64,000 nt of DNA from Roridomyces roridus (taxonomy: Eukaryota; Basidiomycota; Agaricomycetes; Agaricales; Mycenaceae). Positions within the stretch are counted from its first letter, which is position 1. The number at the start of each line of letters is the position of its first letter. Below, one piece after another: positions 20,045 through 32,031 of the stretch. The translations under genes were made by a program, and so were the position numbers. The stretch lies in contig JARKIF010000111.1 in assembly GCA_029378245.1 (NCBI GenBank), forward strand, positions 46,306-110,305, written 5' to 3'. The notes beneath the pieces are model-generated. The model saw nothing but the letters and a program-made list of their open reading frames with translations, was not told where the DNA came from and made no database searches.

Positions 20045-21292
20045 TCACAATATAAGTACATGTACTACAAAAGAATTGTTGATCCCTGTCAAGAACAGCA
20101 CCGTCACAAATGAGTCGTTTAACATAAACTGCCCACTCACAGTCTGAGAGGGAGCAGACACAACCCTGAGCAGCCCGCTTTCGCACAGCTGAGGAAAAGC
20201 GGCCTCGATTTCCCGGACAATCTCCTCCCATCTTCGTGGAGGGAACTTGCAAGCCCAGAGATTCTCGTCTACCTGGGCCTGCACATTGACGTGCTTCAGA
20301 GCCGGCATCGGCCGTTCCAATACCGCGGATTCGAAAGACTCGGTGGAGGTGAGGCTCATGGAGAGTACGTTGATCGTCTCTATGCGGTTGTTTCTGGGAA
20401 GACGGGCGAGGAGGTGATTGAAGGGCTTGTATATTTGGTATGCGTCGATCTGGGTAAGATTCGGAAGAAGGCTGAGGTTCAGGTTATCGAGCTGTTTATC
20501 TAGGACAGATTCAGTCAAGGTTTTGGTCAGAGTTGCGTGCATGAACTCACCGTTTCCGCGGAGGTGCAACTGAGTGAGACTGCGGCCGACACGACCCAGA
20601 AAAGGGTTGATCTTGGGGCTGTCGAAATCGACAAACTTGAGTCGAGTGAGGCGGGAGAGGTCCAACGGACATGTAGGCTCGAGGAGTAGATCAATGATGG
20701 GGTTGGAGGTGTCGAATGAAATGTACTCCGGTCGTGCAGATGTGACGAGCGTTGCAGGTGGCACGAAGGGAGCAGTCAAACGAGGAGGATAGCATTGGAC
20801 GAAGATAAGCCGTTTGACCGAGGTGCAGCTGGCAAATATGTTGCAGAGATGGGTGGGATCCCAATCCCCGTTGCGGAAGACGAGACCGCGTAAGGAGGGA
20901 AGTCCGACGAGTTTCGCCACATCTTGCAGGATAGTGCTACCAGAGGCAGCTTCCACTGAGCCTAATGTGAGCTGGAGCACATTGGACCAGGGAATCTGTG
21001 CGACAGCGTCGAGACTTTCGGCGTCACCCGCATAGACATGCAAGTCTTGGACATGCGGGATTAAATGTGGAGACGAGGTCATCACATTCAACAAACGCTC
21101 CGCAAGGACTCCTGGCTCTGCAGGCGAAGAGTGGTGGATGGAAATCGAGCGGAATATGTAGAATTGCGCGCGGGGGACTAACCAGCGGCTGGCGAGAGAA
21201 GCTGATTTCATGTCCATTTTGTGGTTGAAGTGGTCGGCCATGTAGTCCAAGATCTCGTCCCATATCTCCTGGGGGAAAAGGGAGCTGGACAT
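20045..21292 (-). CDS. F-box protein, intact family member (copy E)
   Basis: A single open frame of 415 residues starting MSSSLFPQEIWDEILDYMAD. The first 45 residues resemble an F-box (hydrophobic FPQEIWDEIL, then SLASRWLVPRAQFYIFRSI), which in this class binds Skp1 of an SCF ubiquitin ligase. The rest has a loose leucine-rich pattern (LPSLRGLVF, LTRLKFVDF, SLTQLHLRGNGEF, LPNLTQIDAY) expected to bind a substrate; the target is unknown. Family copies A-D are broken, so this is the only one in the window that could be functional. The last 25 residues differ from other copies and may include a misread intron. The start faces the importin gene at 21402 across only 109 bp, so the two may share a promoter. 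Confidence 0.75.
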   Translation of the reverse strand: MSSSLFPQEIWDEILDYMADHFNHKMDMKSASLASRWLVPRAQFYIFRSISIHHSSPAEPGVLAERLLNVMTSSPHLIPHVQDLHVYAGDAESLDAVAQIPWSNVLQLTLGSVEAASGSTILQDVAKLVGLPSLRGLVFRNGDWDPTHLCNIFASCTSVKRLIFVQCYPPRLTAPFVPPATLVTSARPEYISFDTSNPIIDLLLEPTCPLDLSRLTRLKFVDFDSPKINPFLGRVGRSLTQLHLRGNGEFMHATLTKTLTESVLDKQLDNLNLSLLPNLTQIDAYQIYKPFNHLLARLPRNNRIETINVLSMSLTSTESFESAVLERPMPALKHVNVQAQVDENLWACKFPPRRWEEIVREIEAAFPQLCESGLLRVVSAPSQTVSGQFMLNDSFVTVLFLTGINNSFVVHVLIL

Positions 21293-21401
21293 GGTGGTCG
21301 AGGGAAGAAGGCGGTCCTTGACAGATCATCGAGCTCGCCATGGCAGTTCCGCCTCGAAGACGGAGTTTGACGGCATCAACGCACTGCCACATCACATTCT
21401 C
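21293..21401. promoter_or_regulatory. Short divergent promoter between F-box E and importin
   Basis: Only 109 bp separate the two start codons on opposite strands. I see no clear TATA box. The first 40 bp (ggtggtcgagggaagaaggcg, ccttgacagatcatc) are conserved upstream of F-box copies A and B as well, so they belong to the F-box promoter block. Confidence 0.5.
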
Positions 21402-24400
21402 ATGTCCTCCTCCTCGACGGTGCCGCCGGATGTCGCGCAGGCCATCGCACTCATCCAAGCCGCCTACGCGCCGCCTTCATCCGCCACCCCCGCCGCGATC
21501 CAAGCAGTCCAGGGCCTACAAGTCCAACTCCTCACACTCCAACGTACCCCCGCCTCTTGGGGCCTCATCCTCCCGCTCCTCGCCTTTCCCGGGGACGCGA
21601 ATGTGCAATTCTTTGGCGCGCACACTGCTCATGCGAAAATCGCGCGTGGGGAATTGGATTCTTTGACGGAGGAGCAGCAGATTGGGTTGAGGGACGCGTT
21701 GCTTGAAGCTGCTGGTGTCACAGGGCGGCCGAGGGTCGTACGAAGAAAGCTGTATGCTGCACTGGGAGCACTGGCTCTCAGATTAACTCCTGGAAACGGG
21801 GCATCTGAGGGACAATGGCCGGGTTGGGTGCAGGGCACTGTCGAGGTGCTCGTTCGGGCAGGGGAGCCCAGCGCGCATGTACACGAATTTTTAGCAGGCG
21901 CAGCTGAAGATGTGAGCGGTGCGAATCTGCTACCGCAAGCCAAGTGCGTTCCTCCTCGTCTTTGACTCTCTCTTTGTCTGATATTTATCGTTAGAATAGA
22001 AATGATAGATTCCCTCCGTTCGGCCGCTCAGCTCGTCCTGCAGTCCATCGGCACCGTTCTCGCTGCCTCTTCATCCACGCAAGCCGACCCAGATCCCGCT
22101 GCATTACCTGCCGCCCTCGCGTGTCTTACGGCCTGGCTTCCTGCAGGCATTCTGCCTGGCCAAGATATCGCCCGACTGGTCCCGCCACTGATCGCCCTCC
22201 TCCCGAACCCTTCCTCTCCCACTCCAACGGACAAAATAAAATCAGAAGCGGCAGCAATCACCCTCTGCGAGCTACTAGGCCGTCCACCAGCCGCTTGGGG
22301 CGCCCGCGTACTTCTCGAGCCGCTATTCGTCTGGACCGCCCGTGCATTTGCCTTCATCTCTCCCGGTAACAGCGAGGACGAGTCGCTAGATCGACGATAC
22401 TCGCCGCATGCCCCTCCTCCAGACGCTGCACGTGCGTTGAGGAGTAGCAGTAAGCTCCTTGTGGCGCTTGGGGAGGCAGGCGTCGAGTGGGTTGCTGGGA
22501 GCATAGTCGATCCGACGCGTGTTGCTCTCACCGATGCGTCTGTGGCAGGGACGAGTCAGATGGGTATGGAGGCACAGGGACCGACGCGCGGATTCCTTGC
22601 GCGCCATTTTTTGAGGGTCATGCTGGCGTTGACCGCCGTCGATCGTGAGGGCGCGCGGTTACCCGTGCCTTTGACTTCAAATCATACTTCTGACGCGTTG
22701 GTGCCCGAGCTCGGTGACGAGGTCCCGGAAGATGACGATGAAGATGAGGACGAGGACGAGGAGGGCGATTCTGCGCTGGGATTCTGGTATCTGCTGCAGG
22801 AGGCACTATGGGAGATACCGGTCGCAAACGCATATCTCTACGATGCCATTCACCAACACCAATCTCCACCCCGCCCCGGCCTGCCTTCATTCTCCTCGAC
22901 CTCGTCTGGCTTTGGTTTTCCCACTACACCGCCACCAGCCGAGCCTGACTATGGGTCGATGACGGACGCGGAGATGGGGCGGGGACGAGGTGGTGTTGGG
23001 GGCACGCCGTGGACGCCTGGTGTCGGTTCGGCTGCCTCGGCTTCGAGTATGAGTCGGGACAGTCCGACGCCTGGGGGGATGCAGGAAGGGAATGAGTACG
23101 AGGATGATGGGGAGGATGGAGAGCCCAAGGCCGAGTCGCCTGCACAAAAAGCGAGGGCTGCGCATTCGACTGCGGCGTATGCGGCGTTGGTGAGAGTGTT
23201 GAGGAGCAAGGTTGTTTGGAGACGTGGGTGGGGGAAGGAGAGGGTGGAGAAGTTTCCGGCGTTTAGGCGGGATGTGGGGGATACGCTTGTTAATGCGTGG
23301 GTTGCTCTCTGTCTTTCTTTCTATCTTTCGTCTGCTGATGATGGCAAAGATACTACGTGCTGAGGGACGATCTACTTGTGTTTTATGTCGCGGATGTCCA
23401 GGCTAGGATAGACGCTGGAAGAGGGTGGGAGGTGCATCCATACTTACCTCGTCTGCCCCGAATTCGCTGACAGACTCTCTTCTGCAGGACGTCGAGGCCA
23501 CGTTACACTGCCTGCGTGCAGTACACGAGGCTCTCGACCCAGATTCGGCAGGTGCCACGCCCGCGCTTTCTATACTCTTCGGTCCACAAGTATTTGGTCG
23601 TCTACCGGCGGGGTACGGTGCAGAGTGGCATCGCGGTCGAGGGACGACGGGGAAGGTCGAAGCGATAGCGAGGGTGAGGAGGACTGCATTGGGGCTTGTC
23701 GGTGGGTACCCTTTGTCGCCTCTGTCTTGACTGCAGATAGATGAATCACGTGGGATGCAGATACGTACTCGGGGTACTTTGCCACCCAACCGCCAGCAGC
23801 GCTGGGTGCGGCTCTGCGGTATGTGTTGGGTGCGTTGACGGATGCCGAGCCGGGTGTATGTCTACAGGCGGCGCTTGCGCTACGCAGTCTGTGTGATGCG
23901 AATCGGCGGGCACTTGCAGCGCAGATTGGGGCCTTTGCGGAGGTGCATGCTGGGATTGGTGGTGTTCCGGTGCGTGCCTTTTCTTTCCTTGCGACATGAA
24001 ATTGTCCCGTCTGATTGTGAGTCTAGGATTCGGAGAAGGCCAAGGTCTTGCAGAGTATTGCGAGTGTTATCCAGGCGCTGCCGCCTACGGAGGGTATCGC
24101 GCCCGTCGAGGCGCTGGTAGGGCCTGTCCTACAGCGGTTAGGGGAGGCGCTTGGCGCGGCGGGAATGGTGAGTTACTCATATTTTCAAGTAAGATCCAAG
24201 CTGATTGAGTGCAGCACCCCGAGGCCGCACAGCAGGCAGCGATACTTCAGCTCGACATGCTCACGGGGATCGCCAAGGGCCTGACGCGTGCGACGGACGT
24301 TATGGCGTTCGACGACGACGATGGCGGGGGCGTAGAGGGCGCTGCTGTCCGTGTTGCGCGGGAGGACCAAAGGACGGTGGCCATCCGAGAGGCGTTATTC

Positions 24401-25481
24401 CAAGCCATTGCACGCGTTGCGGAGCTTTGGAGTGCGGATGCCGAGGTGGGACAGGCGCTGAGCGAGCTTTTCCGTGCCATAACCGCCTTGCCTGCGGATT
24501 TGACGCTGCTTTCGGTACCCGCACAGCCGTTGTTGGGTGTGGTTTGTCGGGCGGCCGGGAGGAGGTTGACGGGTGTTTGGTTGGCGCTTGCGACGATTTT
24601 GATTGCGCAGCTTAATCCGCCGCCGATGATACTTGCGTTGCAGGCGGCGCCGAGTGCCGAGGTGGAGGCTTGTGTGCAGAGTGCGATGGGTGAGATTGTT
24701 GGATCGGTGCTTGGGGTCCTTGGAGCGCCTGGGGGGATGGTTGAGAACCCTGATATTGTGCAAGAGTTTTTCGCGTGTCTGGATCGTGTGGCGCAGGATT
24801 TTACGACGGCGTTTTGCGCTCTTCCTGATGGGGCGTTTGATGCGTTGATGCAGTGTGCTATTAGTGCGTTGGCGCTGCAGGAACGATACTCGCTCGTTGC
24901 GGCGTGTACCTTCCTGGTGCGTGTTTTTTTTGACTCTCTTGAATACAAGACTGAGTTGGCTTTTTAGGGCACGTTCATTCATCGTGTAGCGTTGTACGCG
25001 CCGATATCGTCCGAGCAGCTAAAACCCCTTCAAGCGCACATGATCCGCGTACACGGGCGGGCGATTATGCGAGCATTGCTCTGTGGGTTTGCGGGTGCCG
25101 CGCCGAGGAGTGTGACCTCCAACTTGCTTGAGCTGCTAGCTGCGCTAGTCACTCGGTGGGATGAAAACGTGGTGAATGAGGCGGAGGGACGGAGTGCGTT
25201 GGGTGGTGGGGGTGCGAGGGGGTGGGTTCCTTCGGTGGTGTTTGCGGATGATTTTTATCCGTCGAGGGCTGGAAGGGAGGCCAAGGAGAGGTTCGTCAAG
25301 ACTGTTGTTAGGTGCGTTTTTCGAGATGCTTTCTTTCTTTCTTTCTTTGCATTTGTGATTGACTCTGTTGGGTAGTTCGAGGTCTGTCAAGAAGACCAAG
25401 GAGGCTGCGAACCAGTTTGTTATTGTTGCGTGGGGCCTTGAGGGGTCTTCGTTTGGGTATTCGAGTGTTTCGTCTGGGTGA
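21402..25481 (+). CDS. Importin-beta family nuclear transport receptor (importin-13/Kap122-like)
   Basis: Predicted 1213 residues from nine exons: 21402-21943, 21995-23296, 23350-23431, 23488-23701, 23761-23969, 24027-24167, 24215-24916, 24968-25311 and 25376-25481. Every intron is GT...AG, and the frame is open across all joins. The product is a helical HEAT-like repeat protein. It carries WEDVEATLHCLRAVHEAL, YSGYFATQPPAAL and CLQAALALRSLCDANRRAL, segments typical of the importin-13/transportin-3 group. An acidic insert (DDDEDEDEDEEGDS) lies near residue 426. Members bind Ran-GTP and carry proteins across nuclear pores; the cargo cannot be told. The protein is longer than usual for the group (about 950-1080), mostly through the acidic and Gly/Ser-rich insert around residues 420-560. 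The seventh intron (24917-24967) and eighth (25312-25375, with a CTTT microsatellite) are the least certain joins. Confidence 0.85.
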
Positions 25482-25619
25482 TGTGTGGATGAAGGAAGAA
25501 ATAAATAAAATGGGTGTATTTCTGTAATACGTATATAGATGGGATCTGTATCTCTTTTCATCGACTTTCCACGGTTCAAATTGACAGATAAGATACAACA
25601 GAATCAACTCATGCAAAAG

Positions 25620-27700
25620 GACGCGGCCTGTCTCATGAGCCCATCTCCGAATTGAACGCAGCAGGCCAAACGATAAGTAACAGGTTTATCCATCCCGAGT
25701 GCAGCTGTTGTGAACAACCTTACCCGCAGGGTTGCTCCTTTCCGGGCCCTGTAACTGGAAGGCTATCCCAAGTCGAAGGCCTTGTTTCTAGCAAGACACC
25801 CACGCAGATTTGTACACGATATATTACAAGGTCCTAACAGGGTGCGAAGGCCTTTCTCAAGGGAGGAATTGTCTTTAAAAAGAGTTCATATCCCAAACAA
25901 CAGGCCCAACGCCTGAATCGAACAGGCCGCCTGATCAAGTTCCGACACCTTTGCGCAGGCGATTGAATTCCCTGGAGAAGGCAACCTTGACTGAATATAA
26001 CTGGCCTCCCTTGATTGCTCTAGACCGTCCCGTCCCGCCTACCGTCATCGACTTTCCCACGGTTCAATATCTCTGGAACGTTCGGCCAACGTTCAACTGA
26101 TTTTTCATTGAAAAAAGGATCAGCACCCCAGAACACTCATGAACCCGGCTTCGAATCGAACGAAGCAGGCCAGGCTAAACTACAGCACTTCATCCATTAC
26201 GATTGCAGACGATGCCAAGGTTCCTCGTTTCTCTCTCTAACAGCTGAAGGCCCTGAAAACTACCACCCACAGGGAGTCTAGCATCCGCAGTTCAAATTGC
26301 GCATCTTACAGACTCTGGACACCGGACGGAGGCGTACCCGGAGGGAAGAATTGTCTCAAAAAAATACCAGTTACCTTCCACATGGCCAACGCCTGAATCG
26401 AACAGGCTTCCTGCCGGTTTTGTGTTGCGCAGCCGATTGAATTCCCTCGAGAAGGCAACCTTGATTGACTGGCCTCACCTGAGGCCTGAGTGCTCTGGAC
26501 CGTCCCGCCTACCGTAATCGACTTTCCAGGGTTCAATAGCTATGCAACGTCGAACGTTCAACTGATTTTTCGTTGAAAAAAGGATCAGCATCACAGAAGT
26601 TTCATGAACCCAGCTTCGAATCGAACGAAGCAGTTTAGGCCAAACTACACTACACTGGCCACTTTATCCATGACGAGTGCAGACGACGGCAAGGTTCGTC
26701 GTTTCTCAAACGTTTCTCTGTAACCACGGAGTCTAGCATCCACGGTTCAAATTGCGCATCTTACAGACTCTGGACACCGGACGAAGGCGGTCCCGGAGGG
26801 AAGAATTGTCTCAAAAAAAGATTCAAGAAGGCTACCGAATTATGCCAGACGCCAGAATCGAACAGGGTTACTGCAGGCTCGGTGAATCAAGACGAGTGCG
26901 TGGACTAACCGCGCGGCGGGATTCCTTGTTCAAGCTCGTTTCCTTGTAATTGCAAGGCTACGATCTATCCCAAGTCTGTGTTTCCAGCAGCAAGACACCC
27001 ATCCGTTACGAGGTCACGGTCCGGGCACGGTGCGAAGGCCTTTTCGGAGGAAGAATTGTCTCAGAAAAAAGAAAAAAAAAAGATCCTAGTCACCTTCCAC
27101 ATGCCCAACGGCTGAATCGAACAGGCTCACTGCCGGCTCGATGAATTCCAAACGAGTGCAGCTGTTTTGGACTAACCGCTCGTTAAAGCTGGTTTCCCTT
27201 CCCTGTGATTGCAAGGCTATGATCTATCCCAAGTCGAAGGCCTGACACCCACAAAAATATTTGCTGTTGAAGCTATATTCATGCCGACGCCTGAATCGAA
27301 CAGGTTCGCTGCCGGCTTTCGTGAGTTCCGATTCCATTTCGCATCGTATGCATCGACCTGTAGTCGAGGTCAAGCCTACGTGTGTCCAACCGACTGGCTT
27401 GAGGTTGAGTCAGCGCACGCGCAGGCGGTTGAATGTCCTCGAGAAAGTTCAAGGCAACCTTGACTGACTGGCCCCACCGGAGTGCTCGGCTCCCATCGCG
27501 GGATGCCAGTCCCGGCCGACACCCCATTCTTGAGTAGAGTATTGTCTTTCAGGTACATAAGTAAATTTGAGCAAAAACGACTGGGAACGGTGCCAATAAT
27601 TGACCCGGCTCGAATCGAACGAACTTGCTGCAGTATTCCATTGGGCATGCGCCGACCACATTGAAAGCAGATGCGGAGCCATCCGCCAGAGTCTTCCTGT
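25620..27700 (-). repeat. Tandem array with about nine tRNA-like T-arms
   Basis: A unit of about 460-475 bp starts with gaagaattgtctcaaaaa-type sequence at about 25862, 26338 and 26796, with a shorter one at 27045. Within a unit come ccaacgcctgaatcgaacagg, a tcgactttcc-cggttcaat segment, gaaaaaaggatcagca and a second T-arm gcttcgaatcgaacgaagc. T-arms lie at about 25915, 26152, 26396, 26613, 26852, 27116, 27295 and 27612, with a weak one at 25640, all on the - strand. Those of the gcttcgaatcgaacgaagc type have a 6-bp stem. The acceptor and D-type parts are mostly too diverged to pair. No protein gene is visible. Confidence 0.6.
27602..27693 (-). ncRNA. tRNA-like element, 92 nt
   Basis: The ends GACTCTG and CCGGGTC pair in 6 of 7 with one T-G. 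The D-type arm GCGGA-TGGC-TCCGC is perfect, a CTGC/GCAG stem closes a long loop, and the T-arm loop is TTCGATT within a weaker stem. A T5 run lies at 27573-27577. It is the best-formed member of the 25.6-27.7 kb array. Confidence 0.5.
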
Positions 27701-27804
27701 TAATGTTGCATCCTTCATGACAGTAACAGGTTGATTGGCAACTGAAAAGTGACACGAGAAACGAACGTATATCTACGTGTCACCTAGCCTCCGAAAGTAA
27801 AAGT

Positions 27805-28509
27805 TCAATGTTGATACAAGGATTGGATCAGGACACCGCAGAAATCTCCTCGATCTACCAAAAAAAAAATCAAGCCAAGTGGCGAAAGATAGCGTAAAGC
27901 GCGCACCACTTTAGAATCCACAAATTCGTGAAACCATTTGAATGAGGATCGCATATCCAGCTTGAGACCTCCAGCGCGGAGCTCGTCGAGTTTGTCGATG
28001 GCTCTCTGCATCGTCTCGTTCATTCCTTTCACATCCATCTCGGAGTAGTAGCCATAATGCTCCTGCTCGAACGAGATCGCGACAGAGGTCAACTGTGCGG
28101 TCACCCCTCCTATTTCCCTCCTCTTTTCGAGCATCCAAACGAGCGGTGGTAGCTCGATTCTGGTCTTGCACTTTTTGATGTCGAGAGACGTGAGAGCGGG
28201 GAGGAAGGAAGGATCGTTGTGGATCCGAGCGAAGAGCCCAGTAAAGTTGGTGCGTTTGAAAGCACACGCGACGACCTCGATTTTCTGGATCGTCGGTATG
28301 ATAGAGAGCCAAGCAGTCGTGCCATCTATGTCGTTGCATCGACACAGGATGAGTGTGGTTGGAGAGCACGAAGATCTCCCGATCAAGCTCTCGATTCCCA
28401 GAGCGCTGTCCTCGGTTGGCGAGGACAACTGAAGCTGGCGGAGAACTGGGAGGGTGATGTGGGGGAATATCGCTGTAAAAGGATTCAGGAACACAAGAAG
28501 TTCACACAT
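27805..28509 (-). pseudogene. C-terminal fragment of another F-box/LRR-like protein
   Basis: A 234-residue open frame without an F-box. It has HITLPVLRQLQLSSP, SLIGRSSCSPTTLIL, LPALTSLDIKKCK and VWMLEKRREIGGVTAQLTS, the usual C-terminal pattern of large basidiomycete F-box families (a leucine-rich core, then a MLxxRRE-GG-LTS segment). The expected N-terminal 200-300 residues are absent upstream, where unrelated sequence begins. Either an upstream exon is missed or, more likely, the gene is truncated. Confidence 0.6.
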
Positions 28510-28633
28510 ATTATCGCGGAGTGATCAGGCTTACCCGAGTCAAACGGATGGTCTGGCCACTTTGCGGAGCAAGATTCGAGTCGCAACCAAAAGAACAATG
28601 AGAACTATTTAGTCGCTGTAAAACAGAACTATT

Positions 28634-29490
28634 TCAGATTTCTGAATCTACGGGCACAGGCTCCCCCACCCTCTCATACAGGATATCCGAGCGCACGGTA
28701 ACCTTGATACCGCCCGTGACCTCCTGGCCCGTATGCAACAAATGCGCATGTTGAAAGATCAACGCACGACCCGGGATGGCCTCGACGTCAGCATAGTCGA
28801 TTCGTTTCGTGTACTTTGACAAGAAACGCGTCGACCCGCCCTCTGGGGGAAGGAAGCTCTCGTCTGAGCCCGAAGTGTCAGAGGGGAGGTAAAATTGGAG
28901 CGTGAAGAGTGTGCGCTGTTTCGTTTCACTGCAGCGCGCTGTTAGCACTTCAGAAATGGGGAGAGAAGCATGACTCACCTGTTGATATACGGTCCATCAC
29001 AATGTTGCCTGAAAAACCCACCCCGAGGGTACCTCAAAAACCTCAACCGTTCATTCAACCTGACCATCCTCCACTTCTGCACGGCGCGCTCGACGCCGCG
29101 GATATACGCCGGCTGCTCAATCTCCTCGATATCAGCCAACATTGGGCGTATCCTCTCGAACATGCGCGCCGAGAGGTCGAACGAGTCGTAGATGAGCCGC
29201 TCGCCATTGCGGTACGTCGTGTCTGTGAAGGCGTAGTCTCCGGCATTGACTTGCGCTATTTCCCAGGGACCGGAGGATTCGGCTTCGGCGAGGAAAGCGG
29301 TGAGTTCCTCCCGTGTGAAGAGGGAATCGAGGACGACGGCGTAGCAAGATTTGTATTCGTTGAGCCCGGCTGCGGGGAAGTCGACTGGGCCGCTGGAGAC
29401 GAAGCGTGGGGTGGGGGGGCCAGAGGTCTCGGGTTCGGCCTTTGGGGGGCTTTTGGTAGTGTTCATGAGTCCAAGGGCTTTGGCGAACAT
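28634..29490 (-). CDS. 2OG-Fe(II) dioxygenase, prolyl 4-hydroxylase type (copy 1)
   Basis: Two exons, 29490-28979 and 28928-28634, separated by a 50-nt GT...AG intron; 268 residues. The Fe-binding HxD is in RQHCDGPY, the distal His in LLHTGQEVTGG and the 2-oxoglutarate-binding Arg in KVTVRSDI. The family couples 2-oxoglutarate decarboxylation to hydroxylation of a peptide or protein residue; the substrate here is unknown. There is no signal peptide, suggesting a cytosolic or nuclear enzyme. A close paralogue on the + strand at 52081-52873 has the same intron position. Each copy neighbours a tannase gene, pointing to a duplicated segment. Confidence 0.88.
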
Positions 29491-30453
29491 GGTGGTGGTG
29501 GTTCTGGAAGAGTTGATTGATCAATTTAAAGGCTGTGTGTCGTGTCGAAATCGTAGGCTGTGCAGAGGCCACGTATTACAAGGCGATGCGCGGCACCGAA
29601 ATCGAGGGACTCGTTGAAAGGCATTCATTGCCTCGGCAGGAATCAGCCAGGCCTCTGAACCAGTCTGAACCCATAAACAGAGCCAGATCAACATACGGTG
29701 ATCAATTGATCCGAACATGCGGCATGTTCGATATGAAACGGAGGGTTTTGGCTGCTATTGTAGTGCCTCCGACGGGCGGATTCTCGTTGATCACTATCTC
29801 GAAGCTCTTTCCCAAGCTCTATAGCTGAAGATAATTGGGACCCGTTCGATCCGGGATGGGGTTTGACCAAGACAGCATGGACAACATTTTTAGCTCGTCT
29901 GGGCTTTTTAGCATCTTATTGCCGTCCATCAGTCGTTGAAGCCTGAAACATACATACTCAGTACATAACTATACGCAGTACATGTGTATGGTGTGTTGAA
30001 CTTCAGAAGAAGTTGTTCCAACGGTGCCAAAAAGAACAGCGATATCCAGACACCATGTCCCATCTATGAATCGAAGAAGTTGTGGCTGTGTTTCTCTTGA
30101 TACTACGCGCCGATGCGAGCCACCGCTGTGGTACATATCTCGTCTCGCAGGTTTCTCGCAGGATTCCCAGATACATGCATCAGGGTTTGATCACTACGTT
30201 GGCGGCACTTTCCCACGGTTGAACCCAATGGTTCACTCAGAAACGCAACTTTCAACCAACAACTTCGATCTATGACTCACCCACGCTATTCTGGGTAACT
30301 AACTGGTCGACAGCGGGCGCTCACTTTCGGGATCGACAGACAGCAACAGCCGTGGGACGGTCGCATCGGCGCGATTCGGACGAATTGACAGAGCGGGAGT
30401 GACACCATAAATAGCCGAAAGTTCGCACTCCTCGTACCTTGCTTCTTCCCTCC
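29491..30453. promoter_or_regulatory. Divergent intergenic region between 2OG oxygenase 1 and tannase 1
   Basis: About 960 bp with no convincing gene. Near the tannase start, a caccataaatag sequence (about 30403-30414) is a candidate TATA element some 45 nt before the ATG. Small open frames such as 29517-29828 lack support. Confidence 0.45.
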
Positions 30454-32031
30454 ATGCACCTCCTCACCCTGCTGCTCTTCGCAGCACCGCTACTCTCCTA
30501 CGCGCAAGACTTTGAATCAACATGCCTCGCACTCAAGTCCACGCTCGATCAAAGCACCGATGCTGATCTCGCTGGGACGACGATACTCGACGTCTCCTAC
30601 GTCTCCAGCAACACCACTCTCGAGCCCCTCGGAAGCGGATGTCCTATGCCTCCTCCCCAAGCTAGCGTCCCGCTCTGCCGGGTGCAGTTCACTACCCAAA
30701 CCAGCCCCACGTCGGCTGTAACCGCCGAGGCGTGGCTTCCTGAGGAGTGGTACGGCCGATTTCTCACCGCCGGGAATGGCGGACTGAGCGGATGTACGTA
30801 TCCACTCAACCCCATTTTCGTGGCTCACCGAAGGGGCAGGCATCTTCTACGACATGCTCCAATCTGGGTCCGCGCTCCACTTTGCCACCATCTCCCACAA
30901 TGCGGGGCACGACGGCTTCTCCGGGCTCCCATTCCTCAACAACCCCGAAGTCCTACTCGACTTCTCCTCCCGCGCAGTGCACGTCAGTACCGTCGTCGGT
31001 AAAGCGATAACCCGTGAACTCTACAGGCGTCCGGCATCCAAGGCTTACTTTGCCGGCTGCTCGGCTGGCGGGAGGCAGGGCGCACACAGCGCTCTGTATC
31101 ATCCGTCGGACTTTGACGGCATCCTGGTCGGTTCGCCAGCGACGGATTGGAATCGGTTGATGCATTGGATGGGGATGACTGCGCGCGCTGTGGGGGCCGG
31201 TCCGTCCCAGGGATACGAATCCGCTCCAGAGTTCCTGACACGGGACTTGTGGGATGTCGTCTCGCAAGAGATATTGAAGCAGTGTGACGGGTTGGATGGG
31301 CTCGAAGACGGAATAATTGCACAGCCCGACAAGTGCGAGTTCAAGCCTGAGGTGTTGCTTTGCAGTGATGCGGACGAGGCGTGTGTGGCGCCTGCTACGT
31401 TGGAGGGGGAGCTGCGTTGTGTCGAGTCCAACGCTAACATGACGGCGCCGTGCCTCACACCAAAGCAAGTCGCTGCGCTAAACACCATCTACTCGCCCCT
31501 CATCGACGCTGAAACCGGAGAGCTTCTCTACCCGCGCCTCGATCCGGGGTCCGAGGCCATCCCAATCTATTTCGCTGGGCTGCCGTTCACGGGCGTATTC
31601 CCGATGTTGACTTCTGTGAGTCTGCGCATTCGTTTCTCTCCCAGGGTTCTGATTACAACAGGAATGGTTCCAATACGCCGTTAAAAACGTCTCGACGTAC
31701 GACTTTTCCTCCTACGGACCGGCCGACGGTCGCCTTGCAGACGAGATCAACCCCGGTGGCATCGCGACGTGGAGTGGTGATTTCAGCGCATTCAGGGATC
31801 GTGGGGGAAAGTTTTTGACTTATCATGGGAGTGGAGATTGGGTGTGTTCCCATCGCTTCTCGTTTCCAATGGGTTTGATTCACTCCCGCAGATTATCCCC
31901 TCGGGCAACTCAAAACGAATGTACGAGCTCGTAGCCTCCACTCTGTACGCCCCCTCCACCTCCAACTTGAAGGAACAGTCCCCCTTCACCGCCACCCCGG
32001 AAAAGTACGACCAAATGGACTCGTTCTACAG
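30454..32031 (+). pseudogene. Tannase/feruloyl esterase family gene, 3' end replaced by mobile DNA (copy 1)
   Basis: Exons 30454-30793, 30840-31615, 31662-31841 and 31892-32031, all joined by GT...AG introns in frame. A secretion signal (MHLLTLLLFAAPLLSYA) begins the product. The tannase core follows: AEAWLPEEWYGRFL, GNGGLSGC, SHNAGHDG, the nucleophile motif GCSAGGRQG (Ser in C-S-x-G-G), DFDGILVGSPATDW, and LTYHGSGDW with the acidic residue. Family members are secreted alpha/beta hydrolases that split ester bonds of tannins or feruloylated cell-wall sugars. The sequence follows the family to DQMDSFYS at 32031 and then changes abruptly. The last about 80-100 residues, including the catalytic-His GMGHC-type motif, are absent. 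The rest was not found on the far side of the element island. Confidence 0.85.

Noticed and set aside
22735..22775. Acidic run in the importin as a frame error
   Set aside because: The run is in frame, splice joins on both sides are consistent, and acidic inserts are common in nuclear transport proteins.
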